The notes under the pieces are model-generated. The model saw nothing but the letters and a program-made list of their open reading frames with translations. It had not been told where the DNA came from and did no database searches. 64,000 bases of DNA from UBA285 sp049970695 (lineage in GTDB: Archaea > Thermoproteota > Thermoprotei_A > Sulfolobales > Desulfurococcaceae), in the NCBI GenBank assembly GCA_049970695.1, contig JBMFML010000004.1, positions 1-64,000 on the forward strand, written 5' to 3'. The number at the start of each line of letters is the position of its first letter. Position 1 is the first letter of the stretch. Of this stretch, positions 17,080-26,400 are shown one piece after another. The position numbers were made by a program, and so were the translations under genes.

Positions 17080-17877
17080 GTGTGGGTGTCGTGCATAAGC
17101 TCGACCAGTAGGCTCAAGCTAGCTACCAGGAGAGACGTTGAGAGGAGACTCTGGGACATCATAGAGCTCTATAAGGGTATTTTTGGCGAGGCGTTTTTCC
17201 TAGGCGAGCGGGTCTACGAACCAACAGAGCTAACTCTCACTCAAGAATACGTGGAATCTGATAAGCTGGCACTCGTGCTAAAGAGCGCTTTGCTTGAAGG
17301 CTACACGGCGCCAATAATAGTTGTCATGAACAGAAGCGGCAACCGCTATGTCGTAGACGGGCACCACAGGACGATTGTCTCTGCGTGGCTAAGGAGGAAA
17401 ATTGCAGGCTACGTAATTTTAGTACCAAACTACACGCCTCGGATATCGAGAAGCCTGCTCGAAGTAGACACCATTAACCCTCCCGATACTCCACTCCAGC
17501 TCTCGTGCTGGAGGCATGCAGTTAACGTCATTAGGTTTCTCGAGAAGCAGCACGGCACGGTAGCAAGGACGTGGCTTGAAAAACTACCAGTAAAAGCCCT
17601 CAAGCCAACGGAGCCCCCATTAGGGCTTTTCCTGCCGGGCCCTATGCAGCACGATTGCCCTATACTAGTCTATGCCATGGGCAGCGAGTACTACGTAGTA
17701 GATGGGCACCACAGGGTGTGCAGCGCCTTGGCTGCTAGAGTAGAGAAAATGCCAGCACTGGTCTTCACGCTGGAAAATAGGGAGATAGGGCTTATCAAGA
17801 CAGCCAGGAAATTGGGCTACGCTTGTTTTGACTCTGACTACTGTAGCGGCATGCAAGATGCTTTTCGAGTTTTATAA
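17080..17877 (+). CDS. ParB/sulfiredoxin-fold protein with a duplicated VDGHHR motif
   Basis: The protein has 265 residues. The same block occurs twice: a P-T-E element, a strand ending in a hydrophobic PI(I/L)V, then YVVDGHHR at about residues 90-97 and again at 205-212, each followed by an Ala/Arg-rich helix. The (D/N)GHHR box is the nucleotide-phosphate-binding motif of the ParB/Srx fold; archaeal SerK, a free-serine kinase, and SbnI use this fold for phosphotransfer. There is no DNA-binding HTH of classical ParB and no ParA neighbour. A small-molecule kinase or NTP hydrolase is likelier than chromosome partitioning. It follows the Alg14/13-like gene after a short gap on the same strand. 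Confidence 0.65.
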   Translation: MWVSCISSTSRLKLATRRDVERRLWDIIELYKGIFGEAFFLGERVYEPTELTLTQEYVESDKLALVLKSALLEGYTAPIIVVMNRSGNRYVVDGHHRTIVSAWLRRKIAGYVILVPNYTPRISRSLLEVDTINPPDTPLQLSCWRHAVNVIRFLEKQHGTVARTWLEKLPVKALKPTEPPLGLFLPGPMQHDCPILVYAMGSEYYVVDGHHRVCSALAARVEKMPALVFTLENREIGLIKTARKLGYACFDSDYCSGMQDAFRVL

Positions 17878-17943
17878 GCAGTCTCGCGAGGCGTTGCAGA
17901 CAATTACGGAGATTGGGGCTTGCACGACCGTGGCAGATGTTGC

Positions 17944-18813
17944 TTACGTGTTTTGATGCATATTCGATATCGCTATTCCCGCCCCCACTACTAGTGCTCC
18001 GAGGAGTAGGCGCAGTGATACTCTTTCTCTCGCAATTAACCGGCTAGTGATTTGAGACAGTATCGGAGTTAGTGCTGTTGCTATGGCCGTTGTTGAAGCC
18101 CCAATGCTGTAGATTGAGTAAATGAAGAGGGCCATTCCCACGCCCCAGCCAAGAACCCCCGTTACGAGGGCTGCCACGAAAAAGCCCCTATTAACTGAGA
18201 GCTCCTCTTTCAGCAAGAAGCTGGCTAGGAGCATTACTACTACGACTATCGAGAGCCTTACGATACTGAGGGCCACGGGGTCTAAGTAGTCGCGGGCATA
18301 CCTTATCAAGACAGTTGCGAGTCCCCAGTTTACGGCAGCAACCAGCGCGTAAGCTACTCCTTCGAGCTTTACATGCGAGTTCTTGGCAGCTACTGCCACG
18401 ACGACTCCTACAAACGCCACAATACTGCCCAGGAGAGCCCACTGCGTGACTTTTTCCACGCCAAGCAAGAACGCTATGAGCTCCGTGAAGAATATGTAGG
18501 TGTAGCTTATGGTGACTGCGAGGGGGCCGCCCAGTAGCTGTATAGACTTGACGTAAGCCGCATCACCAATGCCAGGACCTGTTACGGCCGAGAGGAATAT
18601 CGCCAGCAAAACTCCTACCGGCAACTTGTTCGCTGAGAAAGCGGTCGACTTCGCTTCAAAGATGAAGAGCGCTGGCACGAGGAAGAGTAAAGCAAACAAA
18701 GCTCTCACAGAAGTAAACAACAGGGGTGGAGACTTCTTACCCCACTTCGAGACTACGGCTGGGTTTAGGCTCCAAATAAAGGATAGAAGTACTGGAACTA
18801 GTGCAGTGCTCAC
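17944..18813 (-). CDS. EamA/DMT superfamily transporter
   Basis: The protein has 289 residues and ten hydrophobic helices formed by two EamA repeats. The first has LLSFIWSLNPAVVSKW and VRALFALLFLVPAL; the second opens with GVAYALVAAVNWGLATVLIRYA and ends ATALTPILSQITSRLIARERV. GGTGA six bases before GTG 18813 lies at the end of the upstream HAD gene, so the two form an operon. It is probably a metabolite exporter of unknown substrate. Confidence 0.85.
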   Translation of the reverse strand: MSTALVPVLLSFIWSLNPAVVSKWGKKSPPLLFTSVRALFALLFLVPALFIFEAKSTAFSANKLPVGVLLAIFLSAVTGPGIGDAAYVKSIQLLGGPLAVTISYTYIFFTELIAFLLGVEKVTQWALLGSIVAFVGVVVAVAAKNSHVKLEGVAYALVAAVNWGLATVLIRYARDYLDPVALSIVRLSIVVVVMLLASFLLKEELSVNRGFFVAALVTGVLGWGVGMALFIYSIYSIGASTTAIATALTPILSQITSRLIARERVSLRLLLGALVVGAGIAISNMHQNT

Positions 18814-18819
18814 CTCTGC

Positions 18820-19365
18820 TCACCCTGGCTCATAGTTGCACACGTCTCTGCACTCGAGTTTCGCGAGGCACTTGCACACGGCGTTTTTTAGCTCTTCGTA
18901 GTTGCCGAAGTCTATCCAAGCTCTTATAGTGCAGGCGTTTTCAACCACTCTTCTAACTTGCTCCAAGAACGCTTCATTGTCATCGATGTATACTATGCAG
19001 TTGAGTGCGCTCGACGACTCACTACTCGGGAGCTTCTCGAGGAGCTTTAGCACCATCAGGTCCTTACGTGGGTGGTCTTCAATGACGTAGTAGTCTACCA
19101 GGTCCATGAGTCCCGCTGCTGCTAGCGCATTTATAGCTGTGTCTTCCACGTTCCAGCTAACAACCGCCACGATAGCGCCGCGCTCTTTGCTCCACTTAAG
19201 TAGCTCTACGAGCTCTCTGTAAACCCTAACAACAACTCCACTGGAGTCTTCAATAACGTACTCGCTTACCCTCTTAAATGGTTTTTTAAGCCTCGAAATG
19301 TCCTCGTGATCCCACAGCGTCTTATCCAGGTCCACTACTAGAAGCCAGTTCTTACTCATAAGCAC
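18820..19365 (-). CDS. HAD-superfamily phosphatase, MDP-1 (magnesium-dependent phosphatase) type
   Basis: The protein has 181 residues. WLLVVDLDKTLWDHEDISRL is the HAD motif I (DxDxTLW as in MDP-1), AIVAVVSWNVEDTA contains motif II (S-W-N), and IVYIDDNEAFLEQV carries motif IV (DDN). The small size with no large cap is the IIIC/MDP-1 arrangement, whose members dephosphorylate phosphotyrosine or small sugar phosphates. It is co-transcribed with the EamA transporter. Confidence 0.82.
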   Translation of the reverse strand: MLMSKNWLLVVDLDKTLWDHEDISRLKKPFKRVSEYVIEDSSGVVVRVYRELVELLKWSKERGAIVAVVSWNVEDTAINALAAAGLMDLVDYYVIEDHPRKDLMVLKLLEKLPSSESSSALNCIVYIDDNEAFLEQVRRVVENACTIRAWIDFGNYEELKNAVCKCLAKLECRDVCNYEPG

Positions 19366-19524
19366 GTCACCAGTGCAGGCTCTTAAACAGCAAATGCCTT
19401 TTAGCTGTTACTCCAGCTGGCTTAGTAAGGGCGAGCTCTGCGTACTTAAAAAGCGGCCTCAGGTTTAGCGCGCTCCTTACTGACCTCTACTTATGAGCGC
19501 GAGCTGATGTTTATCTCGTCCAAC

Positions 19525-19773
19525 TCACGCAATGCTTGATCTATCAAGTGCTTTGAGGCTTTCGATGTAGTTCATGAAAATTCCAAACTTGCTTTCGCAA
19601 AGCGGGGCCGCCTTCTCATCCGGCTCGGCATAGCTTAGCGAGTTCTCAAACCACGTCCTGAGGTCTTCGAGCCCCCTGTACATGTTTGCTGTTTTTAAAG
19701 CCAGCATAGCATTTCCTAGGTTTTGGTCACGCGTAAGAGGCGTTATTAGTACTGTTATTGTGCCCTCGTGCAT
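19525..19773 (-). CDS. Hypothetical short protein (doubtful)
   Basis: The frame has about 82 codons from ATG 19773 (TTG at 19776 also possible). The composition is protein-like (TWFENSLSYAEPDEKAAPL), but there is no clear ribosome-binding site, motif or paralogue. It fills an otherwise empty gap between the HAD gene and the FUN14-like gene. It could be a decayed gene. Confidence 0.35.
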   Translation of the reverse strand: MHEGTITVLITPLTRDQNLGNAMLALKTANMYRGLEDLRTWFENSLSYAEPDEKAAPLCESKFGIFMNYIESLKALDRSSIA

Positions 19774-19978
19774 CAAATGCGAGATCGAGATATAGCAATA
19801 AGCCGTACTCTGTCTTTACTCATTGGCATAGCATTCTGCTTGATGCATTGCTAGCGATCATTTTCTATTGACTCGATTTGCCCTTAACAAAGGATTGGGC
19901 ATCGGTGCTCACAAGCTTTTAAGTTGCCGAAGCTTTGGAATAATGGGGTTAAGGGCTATAGGGGTTTGGTGGAGTGGC

Positions 19979-20326
19979 GTGTACTACATGCAATTAGCGA
20001 GTGGTTTTCTCACAGATGTTCTCCAGCAAATTGCGTCAAACCCTGCTACTCTAATAGTCGTGTTAGTGCAGTTTCTGCTTGGAGTGGGCTTAGGCTATGT
20101 TTCAGTAAAGGCGCTGAAGTACGTGCTTGCATTCATAGCCCTACTAGTGCTAGGCTCTCTCTTGTCAATATGGTCGCTCAGCATATCGCCCGAAGAGCTC
20201 CTGAAAACGCTTGGAATCACAGTAGAGGCTGTTAAGAGGCTGGCTACCCTGCTAGGCTTATTAACTATTGGGCCTGTCTCCCTGGGCTTTATCATAGGTG
20301 TTCTCATAGGGCTCTTTAGAAAGTAG
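19979..20326 (+). CDS. FUN14-like small membrane protein
   Basis: The protein has about 115 residues and three hydrophobic segments. GVGLGYVSVKALKYVLAFIALLVLG and a C-terminal GPVSLGFIIGVLIGLFRK with spaced glycines are the pattern of archaeal FUN14-family proteins. The frame extends to 19868, but a CTTTTAAGTT box at 19915-19923 places transcription start near 19945, and GGTGGAG precedes GTG 19979. ATG 19988 is an alternative. Its function in archaea is unknown. Confidence 0.65.
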   Translation: MYYMQLASGFLTDVLQQIASNPATLIVVLVQFLLGVGLGYVSVKALKYVLAFIALLVLGSLLSIWSLSISPEELLKTLGITVEAVKRLATLLGLLTIGPVSLGFIIGVLIGLFRK

Positions 20327-20345
20327 GCGGGCTTTCGACTATTAC

Positions 20346-21278
20346 CTAGGAGCTCTTTTTAATAGACTTTGCTATCTCGTTCAGCTTCCTGTGTACCCGC
20401 AGTTCTATTCTACGAACATAGAGCGCCATTAATGCCGAGTTTAGCGAGAGGAGGCCTGTAGCGGCGAGCACTATGGCTATTATTCCTCTGACATAGTACT
20501 TTATACCTGTGAAGAAGTAGTGGTAAGCTACCCACGCACCAAGCAAAAGGCCCGGAATGAGTAGGAGCGAGCCAATAGCAAATATGAGGAACACGGGGCT
20601 GTATCTCCACGTCAGCCTCAAGATGTCTAGGGCTATTTTAAATCCATGAACAACTCTCAGCTTTTTCGCAGAGGGGTCTAGCCTCTCCCGGTACTCTATG
20701 CTCTCTTCACAGACTTTACCCACGGTTGCGAAGTGCGCGACTATTTCAGACTCCACGCTAAAGCCGCTCATCTCGAAGTTTACTTCTCGCAGAGTCTCTG
20801 TCTTTGCTATGTACATTCCACTAAGCACATCCCTCAGCTGAGTTCCAAAAAGCATGTTAAAAATCCAGGTAATGACCTTGTTCCCAAGCTTGAATATGAG
20901 CTTCTGCGACTTCCTGCCATATACGCGGGCACCTACGACTAAGTCGCAGTCCTCGCTGAGCATTTTCTCGTAGAGCCTTGGAATGTACTTAGCGGGGTAC
21001 GTCCAGTCGCCATCCATGACCAAGACGTAGGGGGTGTTAACGTACTTTAGACCTGTTTTAATTGCAAGCGCCTTTCCCCTGCCTTCTTGGGGGTAGACCC
21101 TGACCCCCTTCCTATAGGCGATCACCACAGTATTGTCTGTGCTACCACCATCAATTACCAGGATGTTCTCGCGGGGGATCCCCGTGTTTACTACCTCGTC
21201 TATTACGGGCCCAATGGCCTTTTCCTCGTTGAGCGTAGGTATGAGTACAGATATCTTGCTCAAGTCAGCATAGTCCAC
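20346..21278 (-). CDS. Family 2 glycosyltransferase with C-terminal membrane anchor (dolichyl-phosphate sugar synthase-like)
   Basis: The protein has 310 residues. KISVLIPTLNEEKAIGPVI, VIDGGSTDNTV and YVLVMDGDWTYP (the DxD-type metal/donor site) form a GT-A domain. SGMYIAKTETLREV and the FSVESEIVAHFA segment fit the DPM1/GT2 acceptor region. Two hydrophobic helices (about 225-285) anchor it to the membrane. It probably transfers glucose or mannose to a polyprenyl phosphate for N-glycosylation. Confidence 0.85.
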   Translation of the reverse strand: MDYADLSKISVLIPTLNEEKAIGPVIDEVVNTGIPRENILVIDGGSTDNTVVIAYRKGVRVYPQEGRGKALAIKTGLKYVNTPYVLVMDGDWTYPAKYIPRLYEKMLSEDCDLVVGARVYGRKSQKLIFKLGNKVITWIFNMLFGTQLRDVLSGMYIAKTETLREVNFEMSGFSVESEIVAHFATVGKVCEESIEYRERLDPSAKKLRVVHGFKIALDILRLTWRYSPVFLIFAIGSLLLIPGLLLGAWVAYHYFFTGIKYYVRGIIAIVLAATGLLSLNSALMALYVRRIELRVHRKLNEIAKSIKKSS

Positions 21279-21366
21279 GCCATACCCCCACTAGATTTTA
21301 AGAGAGCGCCCATCACGCATATTAGTTTTAGGCTATTCTACAAAAAATAGAGCGCATCGTGAGATC

Positions 21367-21888
21367 GTGCTTCAGCCTCCAGAAATAGTCTTAAAGCCCA
21401 TAGGCATTGTAAGGACACCTAGTAGCGACGAAGAAGTAAAGAGCTCCTACTTTGGTGTTGATGGCTACATTGAGGTCTACGACGAATACGTTGACGGCTT
21501 AAGAGGTCTCGAGGGCTTCTCGCACATAATAGTCTTGGCTTACCTCCACAAAGTTCCGGAAGACGCTAGAAAAACCCTTGTTGTAAAGCACCGCAGGCTC
21601 TTGAGATTCGGGCTTAAACTCGATGAGCTGCCAGAAACAGGGGTTTTCGCAACAGACTCCCCACACAGGCCTAACCCACTGGCACTCAGCATATTGAGAG
21701 TAGTGAAAATAGAGGGGAAGAGAATTTACGTGAAGAATCTCGACCTCTACGATGGAACGCCGGTACTAGACATAAAGCCCTATACACCGGACAGGTGCAT
21801 TGAACCCAGCCAGCTGGAGCTACCCGAGTGGTATGTAAGACTTCGGGCTAGAGTCAGAGAGGTGCTTGGCATGGACGTGGCTATTTAA
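21367..21888 (+). CDS. trmO: tRNA (N6-threonylcarbamoyladenosine37-N6)-methyltransferase, TrmO family
   Basis: The protein has 173 residues. LKPIGIVRTP at the start, LRGLEGFSHIIVLAYLHK, FATDSPHRPNPLALSILRV and LDLYDGTPVLDIKPYTP are the signatures of the TrmO/YaeB (UPF0066, formerly VirR) SAM-dependent beta-barrel methyltransferases, which methylate t6A37 in certain tRNAs. It is shorter than bacterial TrmO because it lacks the C-terminal accessory domain, as archaeal members do. GTG start. Confidence 0.88.
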   Translation: MLQPPEIVLKPIGIVRTPSSDEEVKSSYFGVDGYIEVYDEYVDGLRGLEGFSHIIVLAYLHKVPEDARKTLVVKHRRLLRFGLKLDELPETGVFATDSPHRPNPLALSILRVVKIEGKRIYVKNLDLYDGTPVLDIKPYTPDRCIEPSQLELPEWYVRLRARVREVLGMDVAI

Positions 21889-21935
21889 GCCGCTACTACC
21901 TGCTTAAGATAACGGCCACGTACAGGTGTTCGCCT

Positions 21936-22211
21936 TTGGCGAGCGCCGCTTATGTAGGAGTAATAGTGGGCTACCGCAGGGGGTCAAACACTCAATACAC
22001 AAACCAAGTTCTGGTAGTAGTTGAGGGGGCTAATCCACATAGCTTAGTGGGATGTAGGGTAGTTGCGAGAGACGGCAAAGGCAACTCCTACATTGGTAGA
22101 GTAGTCAAAGTCGTGGGCTCGAGGAATCCGAAGGCTGTTGTGGTCTTCAGGAGGAACATTCCAGGTCAGCTCATAGGTAGTAGTGTTTTAATCGAGAAAA
22201 AAGCTGGCTAG
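21936..22211 (+). CDS. rpl35ae: 50S ribosomal protein L35Ae
   Basis: The protein has 91 residues. AYVGVIVGYRRGSNTQYTNQVLV followed by GNSYIGRVVKVVG and FRRNIPGQLIGSSVLI matches the archaeal/eukaryotic L35Ae (eL33) small beta-barrel. The TTG start has AGGTG upstream. The last four bases (CTAG) are shared with the convergent ABC ATPase gene. It is part of the large ribosomal subunit. Confidence 0.9.
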   Translation: MASAAYVGVIVGYRRGSNTQYTNQVLVVVEGANPHSLVGCRVVARDGKGNSYIGRVVKVVGSRNPKAVVVFRRNIPGQLIGSSVLIEKKAG

Positions 22212-23386
22212 AGAATTAGCTTATGCGTGTTCCTGTCAAATATGAGCACTCTTTTGAGGTCAAGCCTGAGGTAGAGCTCGTCTCCCGGGTTCACGCGCAT
22301 AGCTGGCGGTACTCTGATTTTCACGAGGTTAGAGCCGAGCACGACATTAACGATGCTCTCGGAGCCCAGGGCCTCTATTATGTCTGCTTTAACCCGCATC
22401 ACGCCAAAGGGCTCTTCTATGGGTGTTTTAGACACCTCAATGTGCTCCGGCCTTATGCCAACTAGAACTTCCTTGAGGTTTTTCTCGGTGAGTAGCTTGG
22501 CGTATTCAGGTGCAACGGGTATTTTAAGCACGTCGTGGCACGCGAGCACGTACTTTGTTAATACAGTACCACTCCCGGCTATGCCCCCGCTCTGCTGGGG
22601 CGGAACTTCGTACTTTTCCTCGCTCGACAGCTCCACGAGCTCGCAGTCTATGATGTTCATTGGCGGAGAGCCTATAAATGTCGCAACAAAGACATCGCCT
22701 GGTTTGTAGTAGAGCTCTTCTGGTGTTCCAATTTGAACTATCCTACCCTTGTTCATCACAGCGATTCTGTCGCTCATACTCATAGCCTCTACCTGGTCGT
22801 GGGTAACGTAGATAGTGGTTATGCCAAGGGTCTTCTGGAGCTTCCTCAGCTCGCCTCTCATGAGGACCCTCAGCTTGGCATCTAGGTTGCTGAGCGGCTC
22901 GTCAAGTAGCCACACCTTGGGCTTTCTCACGAGAGCCCTTGCCAAGGCAACTCTTTGTTGCTGGCCACCACTAAGCTGCGAGGGATACCTGTCTAGGAGC
23001 TCTTCTATACCCAACAGCTTGGCTACTTCAATAACTCTCTTTTTCACGTCCTCGCGCGTTAGCCCCAGCTGCTTCTTCCTAACCTCGAGTGGAAAGGCTA
23101 TGTTTTCATAAACAGTCATGTGCGGGTATAGTGCGTAGTTCTGAAACACCATTGCAACGTCTCTGTCCTTGGGGTGCAAATGCGTCACTACCTTGTCGTC
23201 TATTAAGACGTCGCCTTCGTCGGGGAATTCCAGGCCGGCAATAATTCTGAGGGTAGTTGTCTTGCCACACCCCGATGGGCCGAGCAGCGAGAAGAACTCG
23301 CCATCACTTACTTTTAAGCTCACGTGGTCGACTGCGACTACCTTGCCGAATTTCTTGACTACGTCTCTGAGCTCTACACGCGCCAT
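22208..23386 (-). CDS. MalK/MsmX-type sugar ABC transporter ATPase
   Basis: The protein has 392 residues. Walker A is LLGPSGCGKTTTLRI, the Q-loop MVFQNYALYPHMTVYENI, the signature LSGGQQQRVALARAL, Walker B VWLLDEPLSNLDAKLR, and the switch His in YVTHDQVEAM. The C-terminal third is the OB/TOBE regulatory domain of the CUT1 (maltose/maltodextrin) subfamily, with the IRPEHI motif. No binding protein or permease is adjacent, so this may be a shared energiser for several sugar transporters. The neighbouring secreted GH57 enzyme suggests maltodextrin uptake. Confidence 0.9.
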   Translation of the reverse strand: MARVELRDVVKKFGKVVAVDHVSLKVSDGEFFSLLGPSGCGKTTTLRIIAGLEFPDEGDVLIDDKVVTHLHPKDRDVAMVFQNYALYPHMTVYENIAFPLEVRKKQLGLTREDVKKRVIEVAKLLGIEELLDRYPSQLSGGQQQRVALARALVRKPKVWLLDEPLSNLDAKLRVLMRGELRKLQKTLGITTIYVTHDQVEAMSMSDRIAVMNKGRIVQIGTPEELYYKPGDVFVATFIGSPPMNIIDCELVELSSEEKYEVPPQQSGGIAGSGTVLTKYVLACHDVLKIPVAPEYAKLLTEKNLKEVLVGIRPEHIEVSKTPIEEPFGVMRVKADIIEALGSESIVNVVLGSNLVKIRVPPAMRVNPGDELYLRLDLKRVLIFDRNTHKLIL

Positions 23387-23478
23387 TAAAAACCACTCGA
23401 AGACTTCACTAAGAGTTTCGATGCAAGGGAGTAAAAAACGTACTTAGAGATGCGAAGTAGTAAAAAGCATATTTAGAG

Positions 23479-26400
23479 CTACTTCCCGCGCTTAAGTGCA
23501 GCAACAAGGATTACTGCAACCACAGCTACGATGGCTACTACGGCTATAGCCCAAGCAGGAGGCACCCAAGCCTCTGGGGTTGTGGGCGTCGTAGCTGGTA
23601 GACCTGTGGGTGTTGTGGTTCCTTCAGTAGTAGTTGTTGGCGTCTCAGTTGGAGTTGTTGTCGGTGTTGTAGTGGGGGTTTGAGTAGGCGGAGTCGTCGT
23701 CGCGACCGTGTAGCCTATGCCGTAGACTTTTGCAAGCGCGCCTGTTGCCGGGTCGAAGCTCTTTAGCATGCTGTACTGTTCCTCCTTAGTGCGAGCCAGG
23801 AGGTCCATGACATATGGCACGACATTCTTCAGAACTGCAAGTGCGTATTCCTGTGGAACTCCAACTTGCCACTCACCCCCACCTACTACGAAAGGCCTAA
23901 TCCTGTTTGACCCATAGCCATCATGGCTCGTCACAGCCACGACCCAAACCCACTTGTCGATGTTCTCCACGTCGTAGAGCAGCTCCTTAGAGATCTCCAC
24001 AACAATGGCGTTTTCAGCCATGTCTGCATATGGCTTAAGGCTTCCATCTTGGACAACGGGATCCTTCTTGTCGTAGTAGTAAAGACCCGTCTTCTCCCCG
24101 ATGGGAAGCGGTTCCGCCCCCCAGCCTGGGCCCACGAGCAGGGCCATGTGCCACCCGTGGGCTATTTCGATGTTTAATAAAGAGCTCTTGTTGCCCGGAT
24201 CTGGCAGCGTGGTCTTTATGAAGACGTGTATTTGCTGCATGCTCCAGCCGTTGGGGCCGTTCCACGGATTGCCGCCGAGGTTTCTGAAGTAAAACTTGAG
24301 TACCACCTTATCTCCAGCGTCGATGACGACGAATTTCGTGAGGTCGAAGACCCCTGGCACGAAAACCGGGTTTTGCGGGTACTTGTAGCCTCCCGGCCCA
24401 TCGTCATCTCCTACCGGGTCTTCAATACTTAGTATTACTCTGCCTGCCAGCTCTGCTGGCGGTCTTGGCACGTAAATCTGGTAAGCGAGTCCAAGCCTCG
24501 AAGACCACTCGACAGGCTCGTCATTTACGTAAACTACTACTGCAAAGTACGCTAGCTCTCCCTCGGCTAAGTTAGCATCCCTCGCGCTAAACGCCAGCTC
24601 AATTGTGTAGTTTCCGGGAGAGCCGCCCAGTGCGATTATTGCCGATCCTGTGGGCTTCCACTCGCCTTTCGCAGCCGAGCTTATCACTGCTGTTTTCTTA
24701 ACGGGGTCCACTAGGACCTCGCGTGCTAAGTGAATACCGAGGTCTACTGGCTTATTACGTGGATATACGTTGAAGCCAGGAGCGTAGGGCGACATTGACG
24801 TGGCTGGAGTCGCGAAGTACACCGCTACTTTAATGCCATCTAAACTACTAGCCGTAAGCCTAAATGCGAAGAATACGTGCGTCCTGTTGACAGCGGCGTA
24901 TGCCTTATCAACAATTCTTCCAACTACAGCCTCCACGACTTCTCCTCTATTGGCTGCCGCTGCCCAGTCTCCTAAATCGCCATCTACTCTTATTGCCTCT
25001 GTAAGCAGCTTGGGTGGTACCGCGTTTAGAACCCCGCGTGGTGTTCCATCAGGATACGCCTTGACCTCGAGGTATGGTGGCGGTGCTAGCCCAGACAGCT
25101 CGTAAGCCCTCTTGAGATAGGCCTTGAAGAGCGGGTCGAATGGTGCTGCTGAGCCCCCACCATCGCCTCCATACCACCACCACCAGTCGCTTGCTTCTGC
25201 CTTGAGCAGGTACTTGGCGACGTCGGGCCTCTTTGCGTAGAGCTCTCTAAAGCCACCAACACCAAGGGCTTTGAAGACGTCTTCGCGGGCTTTAATGAGC
25301 CACATAAGTGCCACGTTTTCCTGCCTGTGTCCTATCCATATGGCTAGCTCTCCACCACCCCACGAGCCCTCGGGAAGCCTCGCTGTCACGGTTGCTCTTG
25401 GTAAGTCGGAGTAAGCGTCGCCATAGCTGTTTTGCGGAAGATCTGATATATCAACTCCTTTGAGGTTCAAGTAAGCGTATGTCTTCTGCGGTAGTTCGCG
25501 TGCGGCCTCGGGGAATTTCTCGGCGAACTCTCCGGGAGTTATAGTCTCAACTAATCCTTGTCTCTGAAGCTCGCTCAGCCTGGCATAGAGCTTTGTCAGG
25601 AATACCGTGCCGAATTCTGGGTAGTGCTCCCATGGGTTTTCACCGTCGAGTGCTATGACAACGAGCCTTGGACCCGCTGCCTGAGCCCTATAGGCTAGTA
25701 GCCTATTAACTAAGTCGCTTACTGCTTGGTCCTGGTTCCAGCCGCCATAGTTGAAGCTTATGAGGTTGCTTATGGTCGTCTCCCTGAAGAACACGTAAAT
25801 ACGCCCCTCCGGGAACTCTATGTACCACGCGAGGCCGAGCTCGTTTATTGTAGTGGCGCTGGCGCCTGTCTTCGTTAATATAGTGCTGTCTGTTACTGTC
25901 CAAGTCATGCCCGCTTTCTTAAATGCGTGGACAGCGTACTCGTTTACAGCCTGCTCTGCGGGCCACACGCCTCTAGGCGTGTAGTTCAAGTATTTTTGGA
26001 ATAGCTCTATGCTCTTAACGACGTGGTACTCGAGGTCTTCGGAAAGACCGGCGTCTGCAAGTAGTGGTGCTATGGGGTGGCTGTAGGGGACTGGTATTAG
26101 CTCTACTTGGCCTTTTGCTACTAGTTCTCTGTAAGCAGGCAGCAGCTTAGACATGATGTCCCTGTGCACTAGCAATACTTGTCTCAAGTCTTCTCTAGTA
26201 AATGATGGATTGCGCTCAGTGTAAGCTCTGTTCATTAGGCTGTATATTGCGGGGTACTGCTCTCTCGCGACCATGGGGTCTATCCAAAGCAAGTTGAATA
26301 GTGTTGCCAAGTCTACGACGTTTTGGCTGAGCAGGTTGCCGCCCGTGAAGCGCCCGACCATGCAGTCGACGAGCTCGTCCTCGGCTTTGGCTATTTGGGT

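Noticed and set aside
17080..17877. Chromosome-partitioning ParB
   Set aside because: The shared DGHHR box is present, but there is no HTH domain, ParA gene or parS-like repeat nearby, and the motif is duplicated.
20346..21278. Part of one glycosylation operon with the flippase and Alg14/13-like genes
   Set aside because: The genes are on different strands and separated by unrelated genes, so operon membership is not supported.
24035..25105. Several 60-100-codon frames inside the GH57 gene
   Set aside because: They sit in the other frames or strand of a gene with strong domain evidence and have no ribosome-binding sites.
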